A DNA stretch of 64,000 nucleotides from Thermospira aquatica (GCF_023525255.1 NZ_CP073355.1:558001-622000); one strand, 5' to 3'. Numbered from the stretch's first letter, positions 18,492 through 27,359 are shown. A program made the numbers and translations. The notes: generated from the letters alone by a model not told the origin.

Positions 18492-19196
18492 CCTGAAACA
18501 GGGGAATAACTCTCGCCCCTTACGTTTTCGCTGCGACATGGGAAGAGCTTCTCGCTAGCCGGTGTTCCACTGCAACAGGGTAATAGCTGGTAACCTTTTG
18601 TGCCTGACTGTGAAAGGGTAATAGCTTGAGTTTTGTCTCTGAGCCGGTTAGGAGTGAATCTTTGAAAAAACGGAAAATGCTCTTCCCTTGTTGCAGTGTA
18701 AGCACAGAGTTTAAAGCTGTGATAAGGAAATAGCTGGAATTGCCTCCATACTGCAACAGGGTAATAGCAAGTTTTTTCCTGTGATAAAGGAAGAGCACAG
18801 GTTTTTCTCCCTACAACAAAGGAAAAACCATTCCGCCTTCAAAATCTCCTGCGACAAGGTAAGAGCTTCCATTTTCCCATATTGCCACTGCGATAAGGAA
18901 ACAGCAAGTTTTCCCCTTCACTGGAAAAAGGGAAGAGCAAATCTCAATCCACCAGAATAAAATAAAAAAAATGGTGGTTAAACGTTTAACCTGGAATTTT
19001 CGACATATGCTCTTTCCTTGTTGCAGTGTATGATCCCCTAACCTTAGACTGTGATAAGGTAAGAGCTGGAGTTTTTGTACTGCAACAAGGTAATAGCTAG
19101 AGAACCTTCTTCTCACTACACCATGGTAATAGTCCCCATGAGAGAAACACTGCAACAAGGTAATAGCAAGTTTTCTCACTGCAACAAAGGAAGAGC
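18492..19196. repeat. Array A: 18 degenerate 19-bp repeat units
   Basis: Units match ACTGYRAYAAGGWAAKAGC. Plus-strand units start at about 18492, 18530, 18569, 18607, 18716, 18750, 18778, 18810, 18848, 18887, 18920, 19048, 19079, 19115, 19149 and 19178. Minus-strand units are at 18679-18697 and 19010-19028. Start-to-start distances within runs are 28-39 bp. Each minus unit is followed after 18-19 bp by a plus unit, so the pair can form a hairpin. The gaps often read AAGTTTT or GGAGTTTTT. Variation is mainly C/T at position 5, A/G at 6, C/T at 8 and G/T at 16. The region 18397-19281 contains no credible gene; minus-strand open frames here merely read the units as LQQGKS. Confidence 0.93.
18977..18992. 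repeat. Palindrome GGTTAAACGTTTAACC of array A
   Basis: A perfect palindrome. The 12-bp core TTAAACGTTTAA lies exactly 19 bp before the minus-strand unit at 19010, with TTTTCGACATA in the interval. The same arrangement recurs in arrays B and E. Confidence 0.85.
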
Positions 19197-19281
19197 ATCA
19201 AGCTCACTCCCCCATCTTTTTTTGTCAATTATAAGGAAACAACATCCTTTCACGGAGATTATTTTTGAGGAAGGCCATGAT

Positions 19282-20744
19282 CCCGTTGTGTCAAATAAAA
19301 AAGTACTCGAAATTCGAATCATTGCCTCATAAAAAAAAGTACTCAAAAATTCCATACAGTTTCCTCCAAATTTTTGTTTTTTACATTCTTTTTCTTTTGA
19401 AGGCTGAAAAGTTTTCTCTGGCAAGCTGTAATTTTTTGTCTTAGGTGAAACAAATCGAGAGCCTTATAAAGCCTTGTTAGGCGTTCCTTTTGTGCCTCAC
19501 TTACATAAGAGCTTTCTAAAAGCCGTTGGTAGGGAGTTTTAATATCATCATGCTTCTTTTGCACCTTGCTTCCGATTCTCTTTTTCTCTGTCATTTTCAT
19601 AACCGGTTGAAAAAAGTTGGCATAAAGCCTGAGATACGCATAGAGTCGGTTCAAGTAGTAGACTTCTTCCTCGGTATCGTAGCGGAAGTATCCAACATTC
19701 TGGCGGACTATGGAATAGTTTTTCTGCTCAACGTAGCAGTTATCATTGGAACGGGAGCTTCTCCCCCTTGTAAATTTTATCTGGTGCTTCTCACACCAAT
19801 CGCGTAGAGGATGATTAATAAATTCAGCACCGGTATCAGAATCAATTCCCCGTAACTCAAAAGGAAGTCTTCCTTTGACTTTTTCTATGGCTTCTCTTAC
19901 CCATTTTGAAGCTTTGTTTTTGATTGCCACAAGTTCTGTCCAACCGCTCCAAACATCCACCATATTTAATGTTTGAGCAAAATCTCCCCGGCTATTTCCT
20001 CCCTCATGGGCAACCAGATCAATCTCCATAAAACCAGGGCAATTTTCATCCCACTCTGCCCACGTGCGTATAGCTATTTGTTGCTTTAATAGCGTTCCAG
20101 GCTTTGTACCTTTTCGTCCTTTTATCTCAAGCTTTTTACGCTCATGTTTCAAAAGTCGGTCAATACTTGAGGCACTTATATGGCGCAAGTTTTCTATAGC
20201 CTGTGGAGAACCGTGGAGATGTCCGTTTGCTAAGAGATTATCTAAAACTTCATTTAAAATTGGCTTTAAACGTTTGCCACACATGTAGTTTTCAATTTCC
20301 CAGACCTTTTTTAGAAGTTTTAGTTCCTCTTCGCCGAATTTTTTCTTTCTGCCAGGTCTTTTGCCCTTCTTGGCTATGTCGGCTTTAAGGTAATTTTTCT
20401 TGCCTACATAGATGGTTTTTCCGTGCTGCCTCAAGAGCCTGGCGGCATAGTTTCGGTTTTTTAAACCTGTTATCCTCACAAAGTAATCCAGTATCTCCAT
20501 TTTTTCCTTTTTGCTGGCTTTTTGATACTCTGCTTCGACAAGCTCAGCATATCATTTCGCCGTTTCCCTGTAAATAGGTCTTTTTTCAGACCTCGTTAAC
20601 CCAATTCCTGTTGGCGAGCCTGTCGAGCCACGGTTGGCGAGCTTGTCGAGCCATGAACTGGATTATTTTATACACAGATTTGGAGTACTTTTTTATTTTG
20701 CAATAGCGTTCCCTTTTCGAGTACTTTTATTATGAAGCAATTCG
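19282..20744 (-). mobile_element. Insertion sequence copy 2
   Basis: A complete element of 1463 bp with the same ends as copy 1: CCCGTTGTGTCAAATAA at the left and the complement of CGAATTGCTTCATAATAA at the right. The left flank is ATGAT (19277-19281); the right flank is AAAAT (20745-20749), shared with copy 3. It is the first of three tandem copies in the same orientation, placed directly after array A. Its transposase is open except for a truncated N-terminus. Confidence 0.93.
19343..20500 (-). CDS. Integrase-core (DDE) transposase, copy 2
   Basis: A 385-residue transposase. An N-terminal HTH region (RITGLKNRNYAARLLRQHGK) is followed by a basic linker and an rve-type catalytic core: Asp in GFMEIDLVAHEGGNS, Asp in RGIDSDTGAEFINHP, and Glu in RSNDNCYVEQKNYSIVRQ. 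The protein is close to IS481/IS3-type integrase-core transposases; I cannot place it in a named family with certainty. In copy 4 an older start (GGAGGT, then ATGGAGTTAGCGATG) lies ~25 codons upstream. Here that region holds an inserted TGCTGAGCTTGTCGAAGCA repeat bringing an in-frame TGA, so translation would have to begin at the ATG at 20500. Activity is therefore uncertain. Confidence 0.88.
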   Translation of the reverse strand: MEILDYFVRITGLKNRNYAARLLRQHGKTIYVGKKNYLKADIAKKGKRPGRKKKFGEEELKLLKKVWEIENYMCGKRLKPILNEVLDNLLANGHLHGSPQAIENLRHISASSIDRLLKHERKKLEIKGRKGTKPGTLLKQQIAIRTWAEWDENCPGFMEIDLVAHEGGNSRGDFAQTLNMVDVWSGWTELVAIKNKASKWVREAIEKVKGRLPFELRGIDSDTGAEFINHPLRDWCEKHQIKFTRGRSSRSNDNCYVEQKNYSIVRQNVGYFRYDTEEEVYYLNRLYAYLRLYANFFQPVMKMTEKKRIGSKVQKKHDDIKTPYQRLLESSYVSEAQKERLTRLYKALDLFHLRQKITACQRKLFSLQKKKNVKNKNLEETVWNF

Positions 20745-20749
20745 AAAAT

Positions 20750-22182
20750 CCCGTTGCGTCAAATAAAAAAGTACTCGAAATTCGAATCATTGCCTCATAA
20801 AAAAAAGTACTCAAAAATTCCATACAGTTTCCTCCAAATTTTTGTTTTTTACATTCTTTTTCTTTTGAAGGCTGAAAAGTTTTCTCTGGCAAGCCGTAAT
20901 TTTTTGTCTTAGGTGAAACAAATCGAGAGCCTTATAAAGCCTTGTTAGGCGTTCCTTTTGTGCCTCACTTACATAAGAGCTTTCTAAAAGCCGTTGGTAG
21001 GGAGTTTTAATATCATCATGCTTCTTTTGCACCTTGCTTCCGATTCTCTTTTCTCTGTCATTTTCATAACCGTTGAAAAAGTTGGCATAAAGCCTGAGAT
21101 ACGCATAGAGTCGGTTCAAGTAGTAGACTTCTTCCTCGGTATCGTAGCGGAAGTATCCAACATTCTGGCGGACTATGGAATAGTTTTTCTGCTCAACGTA
21201 GCAGTTATCATTGGAACGGGAGCTTCTCCCCCTTGTAAATTTTATCTGGTGCTTCTCACACCAATCGCGTAGAGGATGATTAATAAATTCAGCACCGGTA
21301 TCAGAATCAATTCCCCGTAACTCAAAAGGAAGTCTTCTTTGGACTTTTTCTATGGCTTCTCTTACCCATTTTGAAGCTTTGTTTTTGATTGCCACAAGTT
21401 CTGTCCAACCGCTCCAAACATCCACCATATTTAATGTTTGAGCAAAATCTCCCCGGCTATTTCCTCCCTCATGGGCAACCAGATCAATCTCCATAAAACC
21501 AGGGCAATTTTCATCCCACTCTGCCCAAGTGCGTATAGCTATTTGTTGCTTTAATAAGGTTCCAGGTTTTGTGCCTTTTCGTCCTTTTATCTCAAGCTTT
21601 TTACGCTCTTGTTTCAAAAGTCGGTCAATACTTGAGGCACTTATATGGCGCAAGTTTTCTATAGCCTGTGGAGAACCGTGGAGATGTCCGTTTGCTAAGA
21701 GATTATCTAAAACTTCATTTAAAATTGGCTTTAAACGTTTGCCACACATGTAGTTTTCAATTTCCCAGACCTTTTTTAGAAGTTTTAGTTCCTCTTCGCC
21801 GAATTTTTTCTTTCTGCCAGGTCTTTTGCCCTTCTTGGCTATGTCGGCTTTAAGGTAATTTTTCTTGCCTACATAGATGGTTTTTCCGTGCTGCCTCAAG
21901 AGTCTGGCGGCATAGTTTCGGTTTTTTAAACCTGTTATCCTCACAAAATAATCCAGTATCTCCATTTTTTCCTTTTTGCTGGCTTTTTGATATTGTTTTG
22001 CCGTTTCCCTGTAAATAGGTCTTTTTTCAGACCTCGTTAACCCAATTCCTGTTGGCGAGCCTGTCGAGCCACGGTTCTTCAGCTTGTCGAGCCATGAACT
22101 GGATATTTTACACAAATTTAAAGTACTTTTTTATTTTGAAGCAACGTTCCCTTTTCGAGTACTTTTATTATGAAGCAATTCG
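20750..22182 (-). mobile_element. Insertion sequence copy 3
   Basis: A complete element of 1433 bp in tandem with copies 2 and 4. Left flank AAAAT (20745-20749), right flank ATGAT (22183-22187). It shares small deletions in the 3' half of the transposase gene with copy 4 (for example a shortened run before the RIGSK codons). It lacks the TGAGCTTGTCGAAG insert of copies 1 and 2, but does carry GGCTCGACAGGCTCG-type repeats in its 5' region. Confidence 0.93.
20811..22115 (-). CDS. Integrase-core (DDE) transposase, copy 3, longest open frame
   Basis: A 434-codon open frame with the same domains as copy 2 and an N-terminal extension from a GTG at 22115 that reads through inserted GCTCGACA repeats, so its first ~25 residues are probably not native. 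The segment RPIYRETAKQYQKASKKEK before MEILDYFV corresponds to the ancestral N-terminus seen in copy 4. Compared with copy 2, the stretch LYANFFNGYENDREKRIGSK replaces LYANFFQPVMKMTEKKRIGS. Three single-base deletions close together cause a local frame change that is then restored. The catalytic residues are intact. Confidence 0.85.
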   Translation of the reverse strand: MCKISSSWLDKLKNRGSTGSPTGIGLTRSEKRPIYRETAKQYQKASKKEKMEILDYFVRITGLKNRNYAARLLRQHGKTIYVGKKNYLKADIAKKGKRPGRKKKFGEEELKLLKKVWEIENYMCGKRLKPILNEVLDNLLANGHLHGSPQAIENLRHISASSIDRLLKQERKKLEIKGRKGTKPGTLLKQQIAIRTWAEWDENCPGFMEIDLVAHEGGNSRGDFAQTLNMVDVWSGWTELVAIKNKASKWVREAIEKVQRRLPFELRGIDSDTGAEFINHPLRDWCEKHQIKFTRGRSSRSNDNCYVEQKNYSIVRQNVGYFRYDTEEEVYYLNRLYAYLRLYANFFNGYENDREKRIGSKVQKKHDDIKTPYQRLLESSYVSEAQKERLTRLYKALDLFHLRQKITACQRKLFSLQKKKNVKNKNLEETVWNF

Positions 22183-22248
22183 ATGATCCCGTTGCGTCAA
22201 ATAAAAAAGTACTCGAAATTCGAATCATTGCCTCATAAAAAAAAGTAC

Positions 22249-23469
22249 TCAAAAATTCCATACAGTTTCCTCCAAATTTTTGTTTTTTACATTCTTTTTC
22301 TTTTGAAGGCTGAAAAGTTTTCTCTGGCAAGCCGTAATTTTTTGTCTTAGGTGAAACAAATCGAGAGCCTTATAAAGCCTTGTTAGGCGTTCCTTTTGTG
22401 CCTCACTTACATAAGAGCTTTCTAAAAGCCGCTGGTAGGGAGTTTTAATATCATCATGCTTCTTTGCACCTTGCTTCCGATTCTCTTTTCTCTGTCATTT
22501 TCATAACCGCTGAAAAAGTTGGTATACAGTCGAAGATAGGCATAGAGTTGGTTCAAGTAGTAGACTTCTTCCTCGGTATCGTAGCGGAAGTATCCAACAT
22601 TCTGGCGGACTATGGAATAGTTTTTCTGCTCAACGTAGCAGTTATCATTGGAACGGGAGCTTCTCCCCTTGTAAATTTTATCTGGTTCTTCTCACACCAA
22701 TCACGCAGAGGATGATTAATAAATTCAGCACCGCATCAGAATCAATTCCCCGTAAATCAAAAGGAAGTCTTCTTTGGACTTTTTCTATGGCTTCTCTTAC
22801 CCATTTTGAAGCTTTGTTTTTGATTGCCACAAGTTCTGTCCAACCGCTCCAAACATCCACCATATTTAATGTTTGAGCAAAATCTCCCCGCTATTTCTCC
22901 TCATGGGCAACCAGATCAATCTCCATAAAACCAGGGCAATTTTCATCCCACTCTGCCCACGTGCGTATAGCTATTTGTTGCTTTAATAGTGCTCCAGGCT
23001 TTGTACCTTTTCGTCCTTTTATCTCAAGCTTTTACGCTCATGTTTCAAAAGTCGGTCAATACTTGAGGCACTTATATGGCGCAAGTGTTCTATAGCCTGT
23101 GGAGAACCGTGGAGATGTCCGTTTGCTAAGAGATTATCTAAAACTTCATTTAAAATTGGCTTTTAAACGTTTGCCACACATGTAGTTTTCAATTTCCCAG
23201 ACCTTTTTTAGTTTTAGTTCCTCTTCGCCGAATTTTTCTTTCTGCCAGGTCTTTTGTTCTTCTTGGCTATGTCGGCTTTAAGGTAATTTTTCTTGCCTAC
23301 ATAGATGGTTTTTCCGTGTTGCCTCAAGAGCCTGGCGGCATAGTTTCGATTTTTAGGCCTGTTATCCTCACAAAATAATCCAGTATCTCCATTTTTCCTT
23401 TTGCTGGCTTTTGATACTCTTTCGCCGTTTCCTGTAAATAGGTCTCCTTTCAAACATCGCTAACTCCAT
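22249..23469 (-). pseudogene. Transposase of copy 4, multiply frameshifted
   Basis: The reading frame is broken at many points by one- and two-base deletions. Open fragments are visible at 23214-23453 and 22678-22863. The ATG at 23469, eight bases after GGAGGT, gives MELAMFERRPIYR, the likely native N-terminus of the family. Confidence 0.88.
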
Positions 23470-23479
23470 CTTTGTACCT

Positions 23480-23496
23480 CCAGTTCTTTGAACTGG
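23480..23496. repeat. Hairpin in the 5' leader of insertion sequence copy 4
   Basis: CCAGTTC-TTT-GAACTGG, a perfect 7-bp stem with a 3-nt loop, just upstream of the transposase ribosome-binding site. In copies 1-3 the loop region has been replaced or expanded by GGCTCGACAAGCTCG-like repeats while the outer CCAGTTC remains. Confidence 0.7.
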
Positions 23497-23582
23497 ATTA
23501 TTTTACACAAATTTAAAGTACTTTTTTATTTTGAAGCAACGTTCCCTTTTCGAGTACTTTTATTATGAAGCAATTCGATGAT

Positions 23583-23611
23583 TTGACAAAAAGAACTCTC
23601 TTCTTTAAAAT
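23583..23611 (+). promoter_or_regulatory. Promoter of the rpsF operon
   Basis: TTGACA (23583-23588), 17-bp spacer, TAAAAT (23606-23611). The -35 box begins directly after the ATGAT duplication of insertion sequence copy 4, so all sequence upstream of the core promoter has been replaced by the element. Confidence 0.72.
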
Positions 23612-23634
23612 ATCTTATCCTTCCTGTTTTTTTC

Positions 23635-23653
23635 GCTGTTCAAAACGAACAGC
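23635..23653 (+). promoter_or_regulatory. Leader hairpin before rpsF, possible S6:S18 autoregulatory site
   Basis: GCTGTTC and GAACAGC form a 7-bp stem around AAAAC in the mRNA leader, followed by ACGGGCGAA and the AAGGAGG site. Many bacteria regulate rpsF-rpsR by S6:S18 binding to a leader hairpin. The position fits, but I cannot match the known motif in detail. Confidence 0.35.
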
Positions 23654-23689
23654 AAGTAAAACGGGCGAATAAGACCATAAGGAGGAAAA

Positions 23690-23977
23690 ATGAAACGAAC
23701 GTACGAAATGGCGTTCCTTCTCAAAGAAGGAGAAGCCTCAGTACAGGCTCAGTCCAGAATCAAGGACTATGTGAAAAGGTTTAATGGTGTTGTTGTGACG
23801 GAATCAAACATGGGCCTACGTGATCTCGCCTATGTAATTCACAAAAAGCGTCAGAAATTCTTGCGGGCTTTTTACTACTTTTTGGATGTAGAAATGGAAA
23901 CAAGTCAGGTTGATGCTTTTGAAAAGCTCGTCCACTACGACGAGGATGTGATTCGCCACATGGTTTTGGTGAAGTAG
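23690..23977 (+). CDS. rpsF: Ribosomal protein S6
   Basis: A 95-residue 30S subunit protein. It has the S6 pattern: RTYEMAFLLKEGE at the start, VVVTESNMGLRDLAYVIHKK in the middle and the ferredoxin-like fold's last strand ending in VIRHMVLVK. AAGGAGG lies 5 bases before the ATG. It is the first gene of a ten-gene plus-strand run ending at 30539. ssb starts one base after its stop, the classic rpsF-ssb-rpsR order. Confidence 0.97.
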   Translation: MKRTYEMAFLLKEGEASVQAQSRIKDYVKRFNGVVVTESNMGLRDLAYVIHKKRQKFLRAFYYFLDVEMETSQVDAFEKLVHYDEDVIRHMVLVK

Positions 23978-23978
23978 T

Positions 23979-24434
23979 ATGAGTTGGGATATCAATCGAG
24001 TTGTTCTCGTTGGTAGATTGGCTCGCGATCCAGAAATCAAGTACACCCCAAGTAACACGGCTGTTGCTCGTTTCACTCTGGCTGTTGGTGGAAAACAGAA
24101 AAATGATGGTACGGATTCGGTGTCGTTTCTCCCGATCGTAGTATGGGGAAAAACGGCGGAAACCTGCAAACAGTACCTTTCAAAAGGAAAGATGGTAGCG
24201 GTAGATGGTCGATTAGAGCAACGCTCCTGGAAGGGTCAGGATGGCTCTCCACGGAGTACCATCGAGATTGTGGCTGAAAGAGTAGAGTTTCTGGGAGGCG
24301 CATCAGGCCCAGGAAAAACAGCGGATATACGTTCTGAGGTACCAGACATGGCTGCTGCCCCTGATTTCTACTATGATAACACTGAAACAGCTATTGATTT
24401 CAATCCTGTCAATCCCGAAGATCCCAATTTCTAA
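23979..24434 (+). CDS. ssb: Single-stranded DNA-binding protein
   Basis: A 151-residue SSB with an OB fold in residues ~1-110 ([54 protein letters not shown]). A flexible acidic tail follows and ends NPEDPNF. The usual tip is DDIPF; here Asp-Pro and a terminal Phe are kept, but the tip is less acidic, which may affect docking of partner proteins. It is encoded between S6 and S18, and its TAA overlaps an upstream ATG of the rpsR frame. Confidence 0.96.
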   Translation: MSWDINRVVLVGRLARDPEIKYTPSNTAVARFTLAVGGKQKNDGTDSVSFLPIVVWGKTAETCKQYLSKGKMVAVDGRLEQRSWKGQDGSPRSTIEIVAERVEFLGGASGPGKTADIRSEVPDMAAAPDFYYDNTETAIDFNPVNPEDPNF

Positions 24435-24469
24435 TGACAGGAAACCAAAAAACACGAGAAGGAGAGTAT

Positions 24470-24817
24470 ATGATTGATAAAGACAATGAACTTCAGATGG
24501 ATGTTGTTGTTCCCGAAGAGGTAGAAAAGGAAAAAGAAGAAAGCCTCGAACAAGAAGGTGGAGAGAGAGGGGCTTCTCCAGAAAAAGAAAAGAAGCGCTT
24601 TTTCTACTCCAAAAAGGTCTGCCGTTTTTGTACGGGACAGATAAAAAAAGAAGAAGTTACCTACAAGAATGTTGAACTTCTTCGCCGTTATATTATGCCA
24701 AGTGGTAAGATTCTCCCCCGAAGAATCACGGGCACCTGTACCAAACACCAGCGCGTGTTGGTAGCAGAGATCAAAAAAGCCCGCATTCTTGCTCTTTTGC
24801 CATTTTTGGCACGGTAA
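24470..24817 (+). CDS. rpsR: Ribosomal protein S18 with acidic N-terminal extension
   Basis: The S18 core occupies roughly the last 75 of 115 residues: [36 protein letters not shown] and [19 protein letters not shown]. The first ~40 residues are Glu/Lys-rich and low in complexity, longer than in typical S18 (75-90 residues). The ATG at 24470 is chosen because GAAGGAGAG lies just upstream; an ATG at 24434 lacks a site. S18 binds S6 on the 30S platform, which fits the gene order. Confidence 0.95.
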   Translation: MIDKDNELQMDVVVPEEVEKEKEESLEQEGGERGASPEKEKKRFFYSKKVCRFCTGQIKKEEVTYKNVELLRRYIMPSGKILPRRITGTCTKHQRVLVAEIKKARILALLPFLAR

Positions 24818-25513
24818 GTGAACGGCGAATTTAGGTTTTTTCTGGCTCTGGCCCTTCTAGGAGGATGGCTGGCGCTGGAGACTTCCACAGCAGTAGCTCG
24901 CCTTTTGAAAGGGAAGAATGCGTGGCTGTTAGCTAAAAACAACAGGTTCATGCTTCTAGCAGGGAGCATGGCGTTTGTAGTTATAGAAGTCTATGCCTTC
25001 TTCCAGGATTGGATCTGGCATCGGCTACGTTTGCCTCTGGAGATGTGCCTTCTCCAATGGAAAGTGAGCTATGGCGTATGGGAAGTTGCGGTGTTTTTTC
25101 GTCCATGGTACGCCGGTTATTTCATGGCAATAGTACTATGGGGAATATATAAGGGACTTGGGAACTACCCTGTCACACTCTGGTTTCGGCTGGTACATCA
25201 ACGGCTGACAAGGACAAGCATCCTGTTTATAGGGGCTTCCCTGGGAATGGTAGCCGCAGCCTTAGGACATTTAGTGTGGCTTTTCCGACTACTTTCCGGG
25301 CCATGGATGGTGCTACTTTTCTTTTTTACCTGGAGAGGGGTGATGGCGGTGGCTTATAGTTCGGTCCTGAGGGGTATCCCTCGGGTGTTTATAATAGCAG
25401 TTTTCCTGGTTCTTTTTATAGGACTGGGAGAAAATTTCCTCACCCTGATCTGGGTAATGATGGGTGTAGGATTGGTAAGTGATTGGATGGTAAGAAAAAA
25501 AGAAACAAGATAA
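24818..25513 (+). CDS. Polytopic membrane protein between rpsR and rplI
   Basis: A 231-residue protein with about six hydrophobic helices (for example FFLALALLGGWLALE, FMLLAGSMAFVVIEVYAFF, FIGASLGMVAAALGHLVWLF, FIIAVFLVLFIGLGENFLTL). The start is GTG directly after the rpsR stop. Membrane proteins of the DUF2232/YybS type often sit at this position before rplI, but I cannot confirm membership from motifs alone. No catalytic signature is visible. Confidence 0.7.
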   Translation: MNGEFRFFLALALLGGWLALETSTAVARLLKGKNAWLLAKNNRFMLLAGSMAFVVIEVYAFFQDWIWHRLRLPLEMCLLQWKVSYGVWEVAVFFRPWYAGYFMAIVLWGIYKGLGNYPVTLWFRLVHQRLTRTSILFIGASLGMVAAALGHLVWLFRLLSGPWMVLLFFFTWRGVMAVAYSSVLRGIPRVFIIAVFLVLFIGLGENFLTLIWVMMGVGLVSDWMVRKKETR

Positions 25514-25524
25514 GGAGGACTTCT

Positions 25525-25965
25525 ATGCGTGTAATTTTGCTTGAGAATGTTATTGGACTGGGAAAGGCTGGAGAGATAAAAGAAGTTCGTGATGGATATG
25601 GGAGAAACCACCTGATTCCTAAAAAGCTGGCGGTCCTTGCCACAAAGGAACAGGAGCACCATTTCCAGCGACTGGCAGCAAAACTCGCTGAAAAAGCAAA
25701 ACAGCAGTTTGAAAACGCCATGCAGCTCAAGGATTCTCTTGAAAAAGAGACCCTGGAAATATCTGCCCGTGTAGGAGAAGGTGGCCGTTTGTTTGGTTCT
25801 ATCACAAATACCGATGTAGCGAACCTTCTCGCACAAAAAGGTTACACCATCGAAAAACGGAAAATTGTGAATGAGCATATCAAAACGGTTGGCGAGCACA
25901 CTGTTCGGATCCGTCTCGATGAAGGTGTAACGGCAGAAGTCAAATTGGTCGTAAAACCTGAATAG
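25525..25965 (+). CDS. rplI: Ribosomal protein L9
   Basis: A 146-residue 50S protein. The N-terminal domain has the L9 signature MRVILLENVIGLGKAGEIKE and DGYGRNHLIPKKLA; a long helix (~40-75) and the C-terminal RNA-binding domain (GGRLFGSITNTDVANLL, VRIRLDEGVTAEVKLVV) follow. The ATG at 25525 has AAGGAGG at the proper distance. Length is standard. dnaB starts 8 bp downstream. Confidence 0.97.
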   Translation: MRVILLENVIGLGKAGEIKEVRDGYGRNHLIPKKLAVLATKEQEHHFQRLAAKLAEKAKQQFENAMQLKDSLEKETLEISARVGEGGRLFGSITNTDVANLLAQKGYTIEKRKIVNEHIKTVGEHTVRIRLDEGVTAEVKLVVKPE

Positions 25966-25973
25966 TTGAATGT

Positions 25974-27359
25974 ATGGCCGGGGAAGAATTACTCAAAAGG
26001 CTTCCACCATACAGTTCTGAAGCAGAAAAAGCTCTCCTGGGGGTTATGTTAAAAACCCCCAGGATTTTGAGTGAAGTGGGCGAACTTACCGAAGAAGATT
26101 TTTTCGATGAAAGACACCGTCTGATCTATCGTGCCATGCTCGATCTTTCCAATCATGGCGGAGGAATTGACCCGGTTACTGTAGCAGAGTGGTTAGAAAG
26201 AAAACAACTTCTTGAACGTGCTGGCGGAAGAGCATATCTTGCCCAAATTCAAGACGTTCCTGTCATGGTCTCTCATTTCGGTTCTTACAAGAATATCTTA
26301 CTCGAAAAATCTCTTTTGCGCTCTCTCATTGGCGCTGCAGAGAATATCATTCGTGATTGCTATGAGTCTCAGTCCGATGCTGAAGAAATCTGCAATACCG
26401 CAGAAAAACGTATTTTTGATGTAACGAACAGACGTCTCCGAGGAGATATTGTCCACATCAAAGATGTCTTAATGAATAGTGTCAATACCGTTGAGCTTCA
26501 CAAACAGGGACAGGTTGTCTTTTCAGGATATACCACAGGCTACCGTGAAATTGATGAAAAGATCCTGGGGCTTCAGAGGCAGGACATGATTGTTCTGGCA
26601 GCCCGTCCTTCCATGGGGAAAACGGCGTTTGCCCTCAATATCGCTCTCCGCCTCACAGAAATACAACCAGAAACAGCCGTACTCCTTTTTTCCCTCGAGA
26701 TGAGTAACCTTGAAATCGCTTTCCGTGCCATCTCCTGCGCTTCTCGTATCCCGCTTCACAAAATCCGCTCCGCAAAGATAACAAAAGAAGAAATGAGTCT
26801 TCTCGTTTCAACAGCCGGAGAATTATCTCATCGAAAGATTTTACTCGATGATACCCCTGCCATCTCGCTTAATGAACTTCGTTCCAAAGCAAGAAGAGCC
26901 AAGTCTCGCTATCCCGAGCTAGGCCTTATTATCATCGACCATATTCAGTTGATACGGACAACAGATTCTATCATCAACAACCGTGTTCAAGAGCTTTCGT
27001 ATATCTCAAGAAGCCTCAAGGCCTTGGCCAAGGAACTCGATTTGCCAGTAATTGTTCTGTCTCAGCTCTCTCGTGCTGTCGATCAGAGAGAGGATCATAG
27101 GCCGATTCTTTCTGATTTGAGAGACTCCGGTGCTATTGAACAGGATGCTGATCTTGTAATGTTCCTGTATCGTGAGGAATACTATAAACCTCAAACGGAG
27201 AAAAAAAATATTGTTGAAGTGATTATAGCCAAGCATAGAAACGGCTCTGTGGGAACACTGGAGCTTGCTTTCTTTGGAGAGACCACTCGTTTTGAAGAAC
27301 TTGAGAAAAGTTTTATTTCTGTCAGCGGGAGTGATTCTGGAGGGGGACGTGAATTTTAA
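25974..27359 (+). CDS. dnaB: Replicative DNA helicase DnaB
   Basis: A 461-residue hexameric 5'-3' helicase of the replisome. The N-terminal helical domain (EAEKALLGVMLKTPRILSEV) is followed by a linker and a RecA-like domain with Walker A ARPSMGKTAFALN at ~208-220, Walker B LGLIIIDHIQLI, and the C-terminal DLRDSGAIEQDADLVMFLYR motif. No intein is present. The order rplI-dnaB is conserved in many bacteria. Its last codons overlap the start of mlaE. Confidence 0.97.
   Translation: MAGEELLKRLPPYSSEAEKALLGVMLKTPRILSEVGELTEEDFFDERHRLIYRAMLDLSNHGGGIDPVTVAEWLERKQLLERAGGRAYLAQIQDVPVMVSHFGSYKNILLEKSLLRSLIGAAENIIRDCYESQSDAEEICNTAEKRIFDVTNRRLRGDIVHIKDVLMNSVNTVELHKQGQVVFSGYTTGYREIDEKILGLQRQDMIVLAARPSMGKTAFALNIALRLTEIQPETAVLLFSLEMSNLEIAFRAISCASRIPLHKIRSAKITKEEMSLLVSTAGELSHRKILLDDTPAISLNELRSKARRAKSRYPELGLIIIDHIQLIRTTDSIINNRVQELSYISRSLKALAKELDLPVIVLSQLSRAVDQREDHRPILSDLRDSGAIEQDADLVMFLYREEYYKPQTEKKNIVEVIIAKHRNGSVGTLELAFFGETTRFEELEKSFISVSGSDSGGGREF

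Larger units (their letters stand above)
22188..23577 (-). mobile_element. Insertion sequence copy 4 (decayed, oldest form)
   Basis: A 1390-bp copy with both ends present and ATGAT on both sides (22183-22187 and 23578-23582), a 5-bp target duplication. It has many short deletions. Unlike copies 1-3 it has no GCTCGACA repeats in the 5' region. Instead it keeps a clean CCAGTTCTTTGAACTGG hairpin and a GGAGGT ribosome-binding site before the transposase ATG, so it preserves the original organisation. Its right end lies 5 bp from the -35 box of the rpsF promoter. Confidence 0.9.

Noticed and set aside
18520-19179. Minus-strand proteins with LQQGKS repeats in array A (also similar frames in arrays B and E)
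   Set aside because: They are translations of the repeat units. Unit spacing is not a multiple of three, there is no ribosome-binding site, and the frames differ among arrays.
18492-19196. CRISPR array
   Set aside because: Units are degenerate and occur on both strands, gaps are 9-25 bp and partly reused within and between arrays, and no cas gene is in the window.
22188-23577. Copy 4 frameshifts as pure sequencing error
   Set aside because: Some of its deletions are shared with copy 3 and the 5' region is distinct, so most differences look real; single homopolymer changes may still be errors.
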